DNA of 64,000 bases. It comes from JAGHEK01 sp044426235 (GTDB lineage Bacteria > Bacillota > Clostridia > Peptostreptococcales > Peptostreptococcaceae). The translations under genes and the position numbers were made by a program. A model generated the notes under the pieces. That model saw only the letters and a list, made by a program, of their open reading frames with translations, was not told where the DNA came from and ran no database searches. Every line of letters begins with the position of its first letter. Positions within the stretch are counted from its first letter, which is position 1. Shown one piece after another: positions 9,312-17,427 of the stretch. The DNA lies in assembly GCA_044426235.1 (NCBI GenBank), contig JAWXUS010000005.1, forward strand, positions 19,114-83,113. The letters run 5' to 3'.

Positions 9312-10934
9312 TTGGATATAGTTATTAAGATTTTTGGAGGCTTAGGTTTATTCTTATACGGAATGAATTTAATGGGGGAAGGTTTACAAAAATCTGCAGG
9401 TGCAAAATTAAAGAATATAATAGAACTTTTAACTAGTAATATCGTTATGGGTGTTATAGTTGGTGCAATAGTTACGGTGCTAATTCAAAGTAGTAGTGCA
9501 ACGACTGTTATGGTTGTTGGATTTGTTAATGCTGGAATTATGAGTTTGACTCAAGCTGTAGGTGTTATAATGGGTGCAAATATTGGAACTACTGTTACTG
9601 CACAGTTAGTTTCTTTGGAAGTGGATTTATTAGCACCTATTTCACTTGGGGTTGGTATTATTATTTATATGTTCTCAAAAAAGACTAAAACTAGATATTT
9701 AGCGGAAATATTAATTGGATTTGGTATATTGTTTACTGGAATGGATTTTATGAAAGAGGCAGTTTCACCACTTAGAGAATATAAAGGTTTTACGGATATG
9801 TTAGTTAGTTTTGGAACAAATCCATTACTTGGAGTTTTAATGGGATTTAGTATCACGGTACTTGTTCAGAGTTCAAGTGCATCAATGGGTATACTTTTAG
9901 CTCTTGCATCTGAAGGATTAATACCAATATATGTAGCACTTCCAATTCTTTATGGGGAAAATATAGGAACTTGTGTTACTTCATTACTATCAAGTATTGG
10001 AGCATCAAAAAATGCAAAAAGGGCAGCAATAATGCATTTAATATTTAATGTATTAGGAACTTTAATATTTATGATATTTTTAAGTGCTCCAATAGTGTAT
10101 GTTGTTACATACTTAAATCCAAACGATTATGCAAGGCAAATTGCAAATGCACATACTTTATTTAATATATTAAACGTTATATTATTACTTCCATTTAATA
10201 AATTCATAGTAGATATTTCACTAAGAATAATTCCTGATGGGATAAATGATGATGATGACGATAAAATAATTAAGTTTATTGATTATAGAATGATTGAAAC
10301 ACCTTCAATTGCACTGTTAAATACTTTAAAAGAAACTTCTAGAATGAGTGAAAAGGCTATGGATTCATTAAAATATTCTATGGAAGGGTTATTTGAGGAA
10401 TCAACAACAAAAATTGAAAAATCATTTAAAAGAGAAAAGTTAGTTGATGAACTTCAAAGAAATATAATAAATTATCTTATGAAACTTTCAAAATCTCCAA
10501 TTAATGATGATGATACAGAAACTGTAGACGCACTTTTTAATGTTGTAAATGATATTGAAAGAATAGGAGATCATTCTGAAAATATAGCAGAAATTGCTAA
10601 ATCTATGATTGAAAATAGTTTTAAATTTTCAGATGATGCAAATAAGGAATTAAAAGTTATGTATGAAAAAGTTTTATCAACTTATTCTTATTCAATAAAT
10701 TCAATGAAAAATTCTGATATTGATTTAGCTCTTAAAATAATAAAGATGGAAGAACAAGTTGATGCCATACAAAGATTGTCAAGAAAAAATCATATGATAA
10801 GACTTAGTGAGAATATTTGTGATATTGAAAGTGGAATACTTTATCTTGATATAATGGTTAATTTAGAGAGAATTTCAGATCATTCCTTAAATATTGTACA
10901 ACAAGTAATTTCTAAGAGGATATTTGTTAAATAA
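9312..10934 (+). CDS. Na+/phosphate cotransporter family protein with PhoU-like tail
   Basis: A 540-aa membrane protein of the NptA/YjbB family. Two inverted Na/Pi repeats carry the signature QSSSATT (near residue 58) and QSSSAS (near residue 185), each followed by NIGT-type loops, within about eight membrane segments. A C-terminal cytosolic PhoU-like helical domain (about 340-540) contains two ERIGDHSENI-type motifs. The start is TTG 9312 behind a GGGGGGAT ribosome binding site. Phosphate uptake or export is inferred from the family; direction is not determinable. Confidence 0.88.
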   Translation: MDIVIKIFGGLGLFLYGMNLMGEGLQKSAGAKLKNIIELLTSNIVMGVIVGAIVTVLIQSSSATTVMVVGFVNAGIMSLTQAVGVIMGANIGTTVTAQLVSLEVDLLAPISLGVGIIIYMFSKKTKTRYLAEILIGFGILFTGMDFMKEAVSPLREYKGFTDMLVSFGTNPLLGVLMGFSITVLVQSSSASMGILLALASEGLIPIYVALPILYGENIGTCVTSLLSSIGASKNAKRAAIMHLIFNVLGTLIFMIFLSAPIVYVVTYLNPNDYARQIANAHTLFNILNVILLLPFNKFIVDISLRIIPDGINDDDDDKIIKFIDYRMIETPSIALLNTLKETSRMSEKAMDSLKYSMEGLFEESTTKIEKSFKREKLVDELQRNIINYLMKLSKSPINDDDTETVDALFNVVNDIERIGDHSENIAEIAKSMIENSFKFSDDANKELKVMYEKVLSTYSYSINSMKNSDIDLALKIIKMEEQVDAIQRLSRKNHMIRLSENICDIESGILYLDIMVNLERISDHSLNIVQQVISKRIFVK

Positions 10935-10938
10935 TTTG

Positions 10939-10971
10939 AACTACCAAGATGTTGTACCTTGGTAGTTTTTG
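10939..10971 (+). terminator. Terminator after the Na/Pi transporter gene
   Basis: A perfect 9-bp stem ACTACCAAG/CTTGGTAGT with a 9-nt loop and five T. Confidence 0.9.
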
Positions 10972-11019
10972 TTGATTAATAAAATATTACTAAAAAAATA
11001 AAAAAAATTTACTAATTTG

Positions 11020-11048
11020 TTGAAATTATAAAATTTATTAAGTATAAT
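11020..11048 (+). promoter_or_regulatory. sigma-A promoter of pgi
   Basis: TTGAAA at 11020-11025, 17-nt spacer, TATAAT at 11043-11048. Transcription should start near 11055. Confidence 0.8.
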
Positions 11049-11082
11049 CTAATTAAATACTAAAATAAGGAGAGATTTTAAT

Positions 11083-12423
11083 ATGTTAAAATTTGATTAC
11101 TCAAAAGCAAGCAAATTTATATCTGAAAATGAAATAGTAGCACTTAATGAAACAGTAAAAACTCTACATAATACTATACACAATAAGACTGGCCTTGGAA
11201 ACGATTTCTTAGGGTGGGTTGATCTACCTAGTAATTACGATAAAGATGAATTTAAAAAAATTCAAGATGCAGCTGAAAAAATAAAATCAGACAGTGACGT
11301 TTTACTTGTTATAGGAATTGGTGGTTCATACCTTGGATCTCGTGCAGCGATTGAAATGATAGGTCATTCATTCAAAAATAATATATCAAAAGAAGAAAGA
11401 AAAGCACCAGAAGTATACTTTGTTGGACAAAATATAAGTTCAACTTATATGGTTGATTTATTAGATATTATAAAAGATAAAGATGTTTCAATAAATGTTA
11501 TATCAAAATCAGGAACTACAACGGAACCTGCAATAGCATTTAGAGTATTCAAAGATTTCTTAGAAAAAAAATATGGGAAAGAAAATGCTAAGGATAGAAT
11601 ATATGCAACTACAGATTCAAAAAAGGGAGCACTTAAAGTATTAGCAGATGAAGAAGGGTATCAAACATTTGTTATACCAGATGACGTTGGGGGACGTTTC
11701 TCTGTTTTAACTCCGGTTGGACTTTTACCAATAGCTGCAGCAGGACTTAACATTGAAGAAATGATGAAGGGTGCAAATGATGCAAGAGAAAAGTACTCAA
11801 CAGATGATTTAATGGAAAATGATAGTTACAAGTATGCAGTAGTTAGAAATGCACTTCATAGAAAAGGTAAAGAAATAGAACTTTTAGTTAACTATGAACC
11901 AAAACTTCATTATGTTTCAGAGTGGTGGAAACAATTATTTGGAGAAAGTGAAGGAAAAGACAATAAAGGCATATTCCCGGCATCAGTTGATTTCTCAACA
12001 GACCTTCATTCAATGGGACAATATGTTCAAGATGGAAAGAGAATTTTATTTGAAACGGTACTTACAGTATCAAGTGTTGATAAGGAACTTATAATTGAAG
12101 AGGCACAAAATGATTTAGATGGACTTAATTACTTAGCAGGAAAAACTGTTGATTTTGTAAATACTAAAGCATTTGAAGGAACTTTACTTGCACATACTGA
12201 TGGAAATGTACCAAACTTAGTTGTTAATATAGATAAATTAGATGAATATAACTTTGGATATATGGTTTATTTCTTTGAAAAAGCTTGTGCTATGAGTGGA
12301 TACTTATTGGGAGTAAATCCTTTTGATCAACCAGGAGTTGAATCATATAAGAAAAATATGTTTGCACTTTTAGGTAAAGAAGGTTTTGAAAAAGAAAAAG
12401 AAGAATTAGAAAAAAGATTATAG
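11083..12423 (+). CDS. pgi: Glucose-6-phosphate isomerase
   Basis: Interconverts glucose-6-phosphate and fructose-6-phosphate in glycolysis. It is 446 aa, the typical Firmicute length. Sugar-phosphate binding segments are GIGGSYLGSRA, SKSGTTTEPAIAF and GGRFSVLTPVGLLP; the C-terminal part carries NPFDQPGVESYKK with the conserved Lys. The gene is monocistronic with its own consensus promoter and a terminator, as expected for a highly expressed glycolytic enzyme. Confidence 0.97.
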   Translation: MLKFDYSKASKFISENEIVALNETVKTLHNTIHNKTGLGNDFLGWVDLPSNYDKDEFKKIQDAAEKIKSDSDVLLVIGIGGSYLGSRAAIEMIGHSFKNNISKEERKAPEVYFVGQNISSTYMVDLLDIIKDKDVSINVISKSGTTTEPAIAFRVFKDFLEKKYGKENAKDRIYATTDSKKGALKVLADEEGYQTFVIPDDVGGRFSVLTPVGLLPIAAAGLNIEEMMKGANDAREKYSTDDLMENDSYKYAVVRNALHRKGKEIELLVNYEPKLHYVSEWWKQLFGESEGKDNKGIFPASVDFSTDLHSMGQYVQDGKRILFETVLTVSSVDKELIIEEAQNDLDGLNYLAGKTVDFVNTKAFEGTLLAHTDGNVPNLVVNIDKLDEYNFGYMVYFFEKACAMSGYLLGVNPFDQPGVESYKKNMFALLGKEGFEKEKEELEKRL

Positions 12424-12428
12424 TTTTT

Positions 12429-12458
12429 AAGGTCATAAATTTTATTTATGGCCTTTTA
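12429..12458 (+). terminator. Terminator of pgi
   Basis: AAGGTCATAAA pairs with TTTATGGCCTT (one G-U) and is followed by TT. Confidence 0.7.
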
Positions 12459-12556
12459 TAATGAATTTTTATTCATAAATCTTCTAGAAAATATTCATAT
12501 AAATATTTAAAATTTGTGATAATATATAGTTATAAGAAATACAAAGGAGAATATTT

Positions 12557-13624
12557 ATGAAAATAGGAACAGCAGCTATTATGTGTATAATAAGTAGTAT
12601 TATTGGAAGTTCAATAACTTTATATGCAGTTAAAGACAATGAATTTACTGATATAGCAATGAATAATAGTGAAATTATAAGAGAGATTAATACTTCAAAA
12701 GAAGAAAATATATATCATTTAGTTAGTGAAAAAGCTATGCCTGCAGTTGTTGGAATAACTACAGTTAGTATTAATGAAAATAATATATTTAATATACCAA
12801 CTCAATCAGAAGGTGTTGGAAGTGGATTTATAGTTGATAGTAATGGATATATTGTAACTAACTCTCACGTTGTAAATGATGGATCGGCAGTTGAAGTTAA
12901 CGTTGTATTTAATGATGGAACGAGTACGACAGGTAGGGTTTTATGGAATGATTCACAACTTGATTTAGCAGTTGTTAAGGTTGAAAAAATTGGACTTCCA
13001 GTTTCTGATTTAGGAGATAGCGATGATGTTAGAACTGGAGATATTGCAATTGCAATTGGAAATCCTTTAGGACTTGAGTTTCAAAAAACTGTAACACAAG
13101 GTATAATAAGTGGACTTGATAGAAGTATTGAAACTGAAAATTCACAAATGACAGGGTTACTTCAAACTGATGCAAGTATAAATCCTGGAAATAGTGGAGG
13201 GCCACTTTTAAATTCAAATGGTGAAGTTATAGGAATAAATACAGCTAAAGTTTCAGGTGCAGAAGGTCTTGGTTTCTCAATTCCAATAAATTCAGTTAAA
13301 CAAATAGTAGAACAAATAATTCAAACTGGTACTTTTGAAAAAGTAACTCTTGGAATACAAGGATTAAACGTTGAAATATTTGAGGCTGCAACTGGAACTA
13401 ATTTATCAGCAGAAGATGGAGTTTATATTGCAGAAGTGGTTAATAATTCTCCAGCACAAATATCTGGAATATTATCAGGAGATGTTATAACTAAAATAGG
13501 TAATACTTTAGTTAGTGGAATGTCTGATTTAAATAAAGCACTTTATGAATTTAAAAAAGGTGAACAAACAACTATAACAGTTGATAGAGGTGGACAAAAA
13601 ATAGATATAAATGTAGTATTTTAA
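12557..13624 (+). CDS. htrA: HtrA/DegP-like membrane-anchored serine protease
   Basis: An extracytoplasmic quality-control protease of 355 aa. One N-terminal membrane anchor (about residues 5-25) is followed by a linker, a trypsin-like domain with His104 (TNSHVV), Asp136 (LDLAVV) and Ser213 (NPGNSGGP), and a single C-terminal PDZ domain (about 265-355). The Shine-Dalgarno AAAGGAG precedes ATG 12557. The gene is monocistronic and ends at a bidirectional terminator shared with the convergent hemolysin III gene. Confidence 0.95.
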   Translation: MKIGTAAIMCIISSIIGSSITLYAVKDNEFTDIAMNNSEIIREINTSKEENIYHLVSEKAMPAVVGITTVSINENNIFNIPTQSEGVGSGFIVDSNGYIVTNSHVVNDGSAVEVNVVFNDGTSTTGRVLWNDSQLDLAVVKVEKIGLPVSDLGDSDDVRTGDIAIAIGNPLGLEFQKTVTQGIISGLDRSIETENSQMTGLLQTDASINPGNSGGPLLNSNGEVIGINTAKVSGAEGLGFSIPINSVKQIVEQIIQTGTFEKVTLGIQGLNVEIFEAATGTNLSAEDGVYIAEVVNNSPAQISGILSGDVITKIGNTLVSGMSDLNKALYEFKKGEQTTITVDRGGQKIDINVVF

Positions 13625-13653
13625 GCTATAGGATTAATCCTATAGCTTTTTAT
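13623..13653. terminator. Bidirectional terminator between htrA and the hemolysin III gene
   Basis: A perfect 11-bp stem AAGCTATAGGA/TCCTATAGCTT with loop TTAA, T-rich on both strands. Confidence 0.85.
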
Positions 13654-14300
13654 TATATTACATATTTATAAACACATATAAAATGTGAAAATGTTCCAAG
13701 CATTATAAATATATGGAATATTTCGTGATATCCAAAATACTTATTTTTTAGGAATTTAGGTTTTATAGCATAAATAACTGCACCTATAGTATAAAAAATT
13801 CCACCAAGTACTAAGAGATTTAATCCTTGAATAGAAAGAGAATTTTTTAGAGGTTCAATTAAAAATATTGCCATCCAACCCATTAAAACATATATTGCAG
13901 TAGATAACCATCTTGGGCAATTAAACCAAATTAGCTTAAAACAAATCCCAACGACTGCAATTGTTGATATTATTAAAAATAATGTCCATCCAGTAACACC
14001 ATTTAGAGCAATTAAACAAAATGGAGTGTATGAACCTGCAATAAGTAAAAATATCATAGCATGGTCAATTCTTCTTAAGTATGCTATAACTTTGTCACTT
14101 GAAACTACAAGGTGATAAGTTGCACTTGCAGAATATAGAAGAATCATACTGATACCAAATATGATAACTGCACTAAGTGATAAAACTGTTGGATTGCTAA
14201 CAGAAGTTTTTATAACTAGTGCCAAAAGACCTACAAATGAAAGGATTGCACCTATTAAATGTGTGAATCCGTTTATTGGTTCTCTAAGGTAATTATTCAA
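13653..14300 (-). CDS. Hemolysin III / PAQR-family integral membrane protein
   Basis: About 215 aa with seven predicted membrane segments and family motifs near the N-terminus (GFTHLIGA), in the middle (YSASATYHL, RRIDHAMIFLLIAGSYTPFC) and at the end (GYHEIFHIFIMLGT), which carry the conserved His/Asp metal site. The start is one of two adjacent TTG codons. The GGAGG of the ribosome binding site ends 8 nt before the TTG at 14300 (5 nt before that at 14303), whereas the upstream TTG at 14315 overlaps it. Despite the name, bacterial members are membrane proteins of uncertain role; cytolysis should not be assumed. Confidence 0.88.
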   Translation of the reverse strand: MNNYLREPINGFTHLIGAILSFVGLLALVIKTSVSNPTVLSLSAVIIFGISMILLYSASATYHLVVSSDKVIAYLRRIDHAMIFLLIAGSYTPFCLIALNGVTGWTLFLIISTIAVVGICFKLIWFNCPRWLSTAIYVLMGWMAIFLIEPLKNSLSIQGLNLLVLGGIFYTIGAVIYAIKPKFLKNKYFGYHEIFHIFIMLGTFSHFICVYKYVI

Positions 14301-14418
14301 CAAAAACACCTCCAAATTAAATTAATATCTAAATAATAATATTTATCATAAAGTATATTATTTACATTATACTTAAAAATTGTATTTAAGTATATTAAAT
14401 TTTCAAAATTTTTAAACT

Positions 14419-14452
14419 ATAAAGGGTTATCTATTTAGATAACCCTTTATAA
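14419..14452 (-). terminator. Terminator of the ftsH-like gene
   Basis: A perfect 14-bp stem (ATAAAGGGTTATCT and its complement) with a 4-nt loop, just downstream of the minus-strand stop at 14462. No strong T-tract on the minus side. Confidence 0.6.
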
Positions 14453-14461
14453 ATAAGAATT

Positions 14462-15859
14462 TTAACAAATTTCTTTTCTAATTAAAGACTTTAATTCTTC
14501 GTGTGTTAAAATTTCTTTATCGAATAAGTATTTTGATATTATATGTAAGTCGTTTATGTTGGCATTTAAAAGTTGAATAGTTTCTTTATAGCATTCTTTT
14601 ACTATATTATTTGCCTCGAATCTGATTTTTTCAGATAAGAAATTTTTAGAACTATTATCAAGAGTCATAAATCCTAAATCACTCATACCATATTCACAAA
14701 CCATTTGATTTGCAATTTCTGTAACTTTCTTTAAATCGTCACGTGCACCAGTAGATTGTTGATTAAAAATTATTTCCTCAGCAGCTTTACCAGCAAGTAA
14801 AACCTTGATTTTATTAAATAATTCTTCTTTAGTGTATATATATCTATCCTCATCTGGTAATTGAAGAACGTAACCTAGTGCTTGACCTCTTGGAATAATA
14901 GATACTTTTTGTATTGGACAAGTACCAATTAAATCACTAACCAATGCATGTCCAGCCTCGTGATATGAAACGATATTTTTTTCTTTTTCTATTAATTTAG
15001 AGCTTTTTGATTCAAGACCTGCAATCACTCGTTCAAGTGCTTTATCAAAATGATATTCAGATATTACACTACTATTTTCCCTTACGGCAAAAATTGCAGC
15101 CTCGTTTGCAATGTTTGCAAGATGTGCACCATTGAATCCATGAGTTTTTTTTGCTAAAAGTTCGATATTGACTTTTTCATCAAGTGGTTTATCTTTAGTA
15201 TGAACTTTTAATATTTCAAATCTAGTATGATAATTTGGTGAACCGATATGTATGTGTCTATCAAATCGACCGGGCCTTAAAAGTGCCTCGTCAAGTAGAT
15301 CAAGTCTATTTGTTGCACCAATTACTATAACGTTTGAATCTTTTGTGAAACCATCCATTTCAACAAGTAATTGATTTAGAGTTTGATCTTTTTCGTTGTT
15401 ACTATCAGTATGTCTTTTTGCACCAAGTGCATCAATTTCATCAATAAAAATTATACTTGGCGATTCTTTTCTTGCTTTTTCAAAAAGGGTTCTAACTCTT
15501 TTTGCACCAACTCCAACGTATTTTTCAACAAATTCAGAACCTGTTACATTAAAAAATGATGAGTTAGTTTCACCGGCAACTGCAGATGCAAGAAGAGTTT
15601 TACCAGTACCAGGAGGTCCATAAAAAAGAACACCCTTTGGAATTTTTGCACCCATTTTTTTGTATTTATCTGGATTTTTCATAAAATCAACAATTTCAAA
15701 TAATTCTTCCTTTATTTCTTCAAGACCCGCAACATCATAAAAAGTTGTTTTAGGTTTACTATAAGAAGAATCATCAGTTTTTTCTTTTTCCATTTTTGTT
15801 TGAGCAAAAGCTGGAACGGGTTTATTTATTTTCTTAAACAAATTATTAAATAACTTCAT
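14462..15859 (-). CDS. FtsH-family AAA+ zinc metalloprotease lacking membrane segments
   Basis: A 465-aa FtsH paralog. AAA module: Walker A GPPGTGKT at 81-88, Walker B IIFIDEIDALG and the second region of homology LLRPGRFDRHI. Peptidase domain: HEAGH at 300-304 as zinc ligands. True FtsH is about 600-650 aa with two N-terminal membrane helices and a periplasmic domain. Here the first 38 residues are a short charged stretch (MKLFNNLFKKINKP...) with no membrane helix, so the protein is probably soluble or only peripherally bound. The ATG at 15859 follows AGAGGTG. It is divergent from infC and monocistronic. Confidence 0.88.
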   Translation of the reverse strand: MKLFNNLFKKINKPVPAFAQTKMEKEKTDDSSYSKPKTTFYDVAGLEEIKEELFEIVDFMKNPDKYKKMGAKIPKGVLFYGPPGTGKTLLASAVAGETNSSFFNVTGSEFVEKYVGVGAKRVRTLFEKARKESPSIIFIDEIDALGAKRHTDSNNEKDQTLNQLLVEMDGFTKDSNVIVIGATNRLDLLDEALLRPGRFDRHIHIGSPNYHTRFEILKVHTKDKPLDEKVNIELLAKKTHGFNGAHLANIANEAAIFAVRENSSVISEYHFDKALERVIAGLESKSSKLIEKEKNIVSYHEAGHALVSDLIGTCPIQKVSIIPRGQALGYVLQLPDEDRYIYTKEELFNKIKVLLAGKAAEEIIFNQQSTGARDDLKKVTEIANQMVCEYGMSDLGFMTLDNSSKNFLSEKIRFEANNIVKECYKETIQLLNANINDLHIISKYLFDKEILTHEELKSLIRKEIC

Positions 15860-16033
15860 AGCACTACACCTCTAGTATTTATTTTAATGTATATATATTT
15901 TCCATAAAATAAGAATTTTATTTAATAAATATAAATTTTGTTATATATAAACTGATACATATTTAGATTATGGCCAATATTTAATGAAATAATAAACAAT
16001 TTTAAAATTAAATCATAAAATGATAAAAAAGTA
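15860..16033. other. Divergent intergenic region ftsH-like / infC
   Basis: AT-rich DNA containing the minus-strand leader of the ftsH-like gene. No convincing -35/-10 pair, operator or structured RNA could be identified by eye on the minus strand. The plus-strand infC promoter begins at 16034. Confidence 0.4.
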
Positions 16034-16062
16034 TTGTAAGATAGAAAAATAAATGATATACT
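16034..16062 (+). promoter_or_regulatory. sigma-A promoter of infC-rpmI-rplT
   Basis: TTGTAA at 16034-16039, 17-nt spacer, TATACT at 16057-16062. Transcription should begin near 16069, giving a leader of about 150 nt. Confidence 0.75.
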
Positions 16063-16069
16063 TTAAAAA

Positions 16070-16199
16070 GTAAAAAAAAGAAGAAGTCCGTTCTCACCTT
16101 ACGATTATGTTGTAAGTGTAAATATAAGTTATAACCCAAAGGGGTTTAATTACTTTGAACTTATATGCGGATGATATTCATTCGCTTTTTTTATTTTTA
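16070..16199 (+). promoter_or_regulatory. infC leader, candidate L20-responsive attenuator
   Basis: The leader contains AGTCCGTTCTCACC, a block typical of clostridial infC leaders, then a small hairpin (CTTAC/GTAAG), a longer one (ATAAGTT/AACTTAT) and a terminator-like stem at 16167-16184 (GCGGATGA with TCATTCGC) followed by T7AT5. In Firmicutes the infC-rpmI-rplT operon is feedback-controlled by L20 binding a 23S-like fold in this leader and favouring termination. That mechanism is inferred here from position and architecture. Confidence 0.72.
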
Positions 16200-16222
16200 A
16201 GAAATTTTGGAGGTGTGCCACC

Positions 16223-16744
16223 ATTAGTAAAGAAGTAGCAATTAATGAAAAGATAAGAGATAAAGAACTTAGAGTTATCTCTAGTACTGGAGATCAATTA
16301 GGAATAATGTCTTCACAAGAAGCAAAGGCTTTAGCGGAAGAACAAGAATTAGATTTAGTAATGATTTCGCCAAATGCGAAACCACCAGTATGTAAAATAA
16401 TGGATTATGGTAAATTTAAATACGAACAAGCTAGAAAAGACAAAGAGTCTAAGAAAAAGCAAAAGGTTGTTACTATTAAAGAGGTTAGATTAAGACCTGG
16501 AATAGATACTAACGATTTAAATACAAAAGCAAACAATGCTATAAAGTTCCTTAAAAAAGGTGATAAAGTAAAAGTTGAACTTAGATTTAGAGGAAGAGAA
16601 TTAGGACATAAAGATATTGGTAAAGCCGTAATGATTAAATTTATAGATATTGTAAAAGAGTTTGGAGACCCAACTAAGGCCCCAGCATTTGAGGGTAATA
16701 GTATGGTTGTAATGATAGATCCAAAAAAAACTGAAGCTAAATAG
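16223..16744 (+). CDS. infC: Translation initiation factor IF-3 (ATT start)
   Basis: IF-3 binds the 30S subunit and proofreads start-codon choice. The reading frame is open upstream of the first ATG (16307) to an ATT at 16223, which has GGAGGTG ending 8 nt before it. Translated from ATT, the product is 173 aa and begins with the IF-3 N-terminus (SKEVAINEKIRDKELRVIS), which an ATG start would delete. ATT initiation of infC is the classical autoregulation by IF-3 discrimination. The N-domain carries PNAKPPVCKIMDYGKF and the C-domain IKEVRLRPGID. It is followed by rpmI and rplT. Confidence 0.95.
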   Translation: MSKEVAINEKIRDKELRVISSTGDQLGIMSSQEAKALAEEQELDLVMISPNAKPPVCKIMDYGKFKYEQARKDKESKKKQKVVTIKEVRLRPGIDTNDLNTKANNAIKFLKKGDKVKVELRFRGRELGHKDIGKAVMIKFIDIVKEFGDPTKAPAFEGNSMVVMIDPKKTEAK

Positions 16745-16798
16745 TTTTAAACTAATATAGTTTCTAAAATAATCATAAATTGAGAGGAGGTAAGCACA

Positions 16799-16993
16799 AT
16801 GCCAAAAATGAAAACTCATAGAGGTGCTGCTAAAAGATTCAAGAAGACTGGAACTGGAAAATTAAAGAGAGCTAAAGCTTTCAGAAGACATATATTAACT
16901 AAGAAATCTGCTAAGACTAAGATGCAACTTAGAAGTTCTGGAATAGTAACAGCAGGAGATGCTAGAAGAATAGCACAATTATTACCATACTAA
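16799..16993 (+). CDS. rpmI: Ribosomal protein bL35
   Basis: A 64-aa, highly basic protein with the family start PKMKTHRGAAKRFKKTG and the RRHILTKKSAK motif. Ribosome binding site GAGAGGAGG. Second gene of the infC operon. Confidence 0.97.
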   Translation: MPKMKTHRGAAKRFKKTGTGKLKRAKAFRRHILTKKSAKTKMQLRSSGIVTAGDARRIAQLLPY

Positions 16994-17031
16994 AATTCGG
17001 ATTTTAGAACATATAAAAGGAGGTTACGACG

Positions 17032-17388
17032 ATGGCAAGAGTTAAAAAAGCTATGAACGCTCGTAAAAAGCACAAAAAAGTATTAAAACTTGCAAAAGGA
17101 TATATAGGAGCAAGAAGTAAATTATTCAGACCTGCAAATACTTTCGTAATGAAGGCATTAAAGAATGCTTATATAGGAAGAAAGTTAAAGAAGAGAGATT
17201 ACAGAAAACTTTGGATACAAAGAATAAATGCTGGAACTAGAGCTCACGGATTATCTTACTCAAGATTTATGAACGGACTTAAGTTATCAGGAATAGAAGT
17301 TAACAGAAAAATGTTAGCTGAAATGGCTATACATGACGAAAATGGTTTCGCTAAATTAGTAGAAGTTGCTAAGTCAAAGTTAGCTTAA
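17032..17388 (+). CDS. rplT: Ribosomal protein bL20
   Basis: A 118-aa basic 23S rRNA-binding protein, essential for early 50S assembly and the likely repressor of its own operon through the leader upstream of infC. Family motifs: KKHKKVLKLAKGY, RDYRKLWIQRINA, and GLSYSRFMNGLK. Ribosome binding site AAAGGAGG. Last gene of the operon. Confidence 0.97.
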   Translation: MARVKKAMNARKKHKKVLKLAKGYIGARSKLFRPANTFVMKALKNAYIGRKLKKRDYRKLWIQRINAGTRAHGLSYSRFMNGLKLSGIEVNRKMLAEMAIHDENGFAKLVEVAKSKLA

Positions 17389-17393
17389 TTAAA

Positions 17394-17424
17394 AAAGTGT
17401 AGATATTATATCTACACTTTTTTT
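17394..17424. terminator. Terminator after rplT (bidirectional)
   Basis: A perfect 12-bp stem AAAGTGTAGATA/TATCTACACTTT with a 3-nt loop and T-tract. It also lies at the 3' end of the convergent minus-strand gene. Confidence 0.85.
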
Positions 17425-17427
17425 GTG

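Noticed and set aside
11894..12094. Alternate-frame 66-aa frame inside pgi
   Set aside because: Entirely within the conserved coding region of pgi in another frame; no ribosome binding site.
15396..15623. Open frames antisense to strong genes (for example 15396-15623, 51162-51512, 54009-54296, 57458-57829)
   Set aside because: They lie opposite well-conserved genes, lack ribosome binding sites and have no recognisable protein character.
16307..16309. ATG 16307 as infC start
   Set aside because: It would remove the conserved N-terminal 28 residues of IF-3 and has no ribosome binding site; ATT 16223 does.
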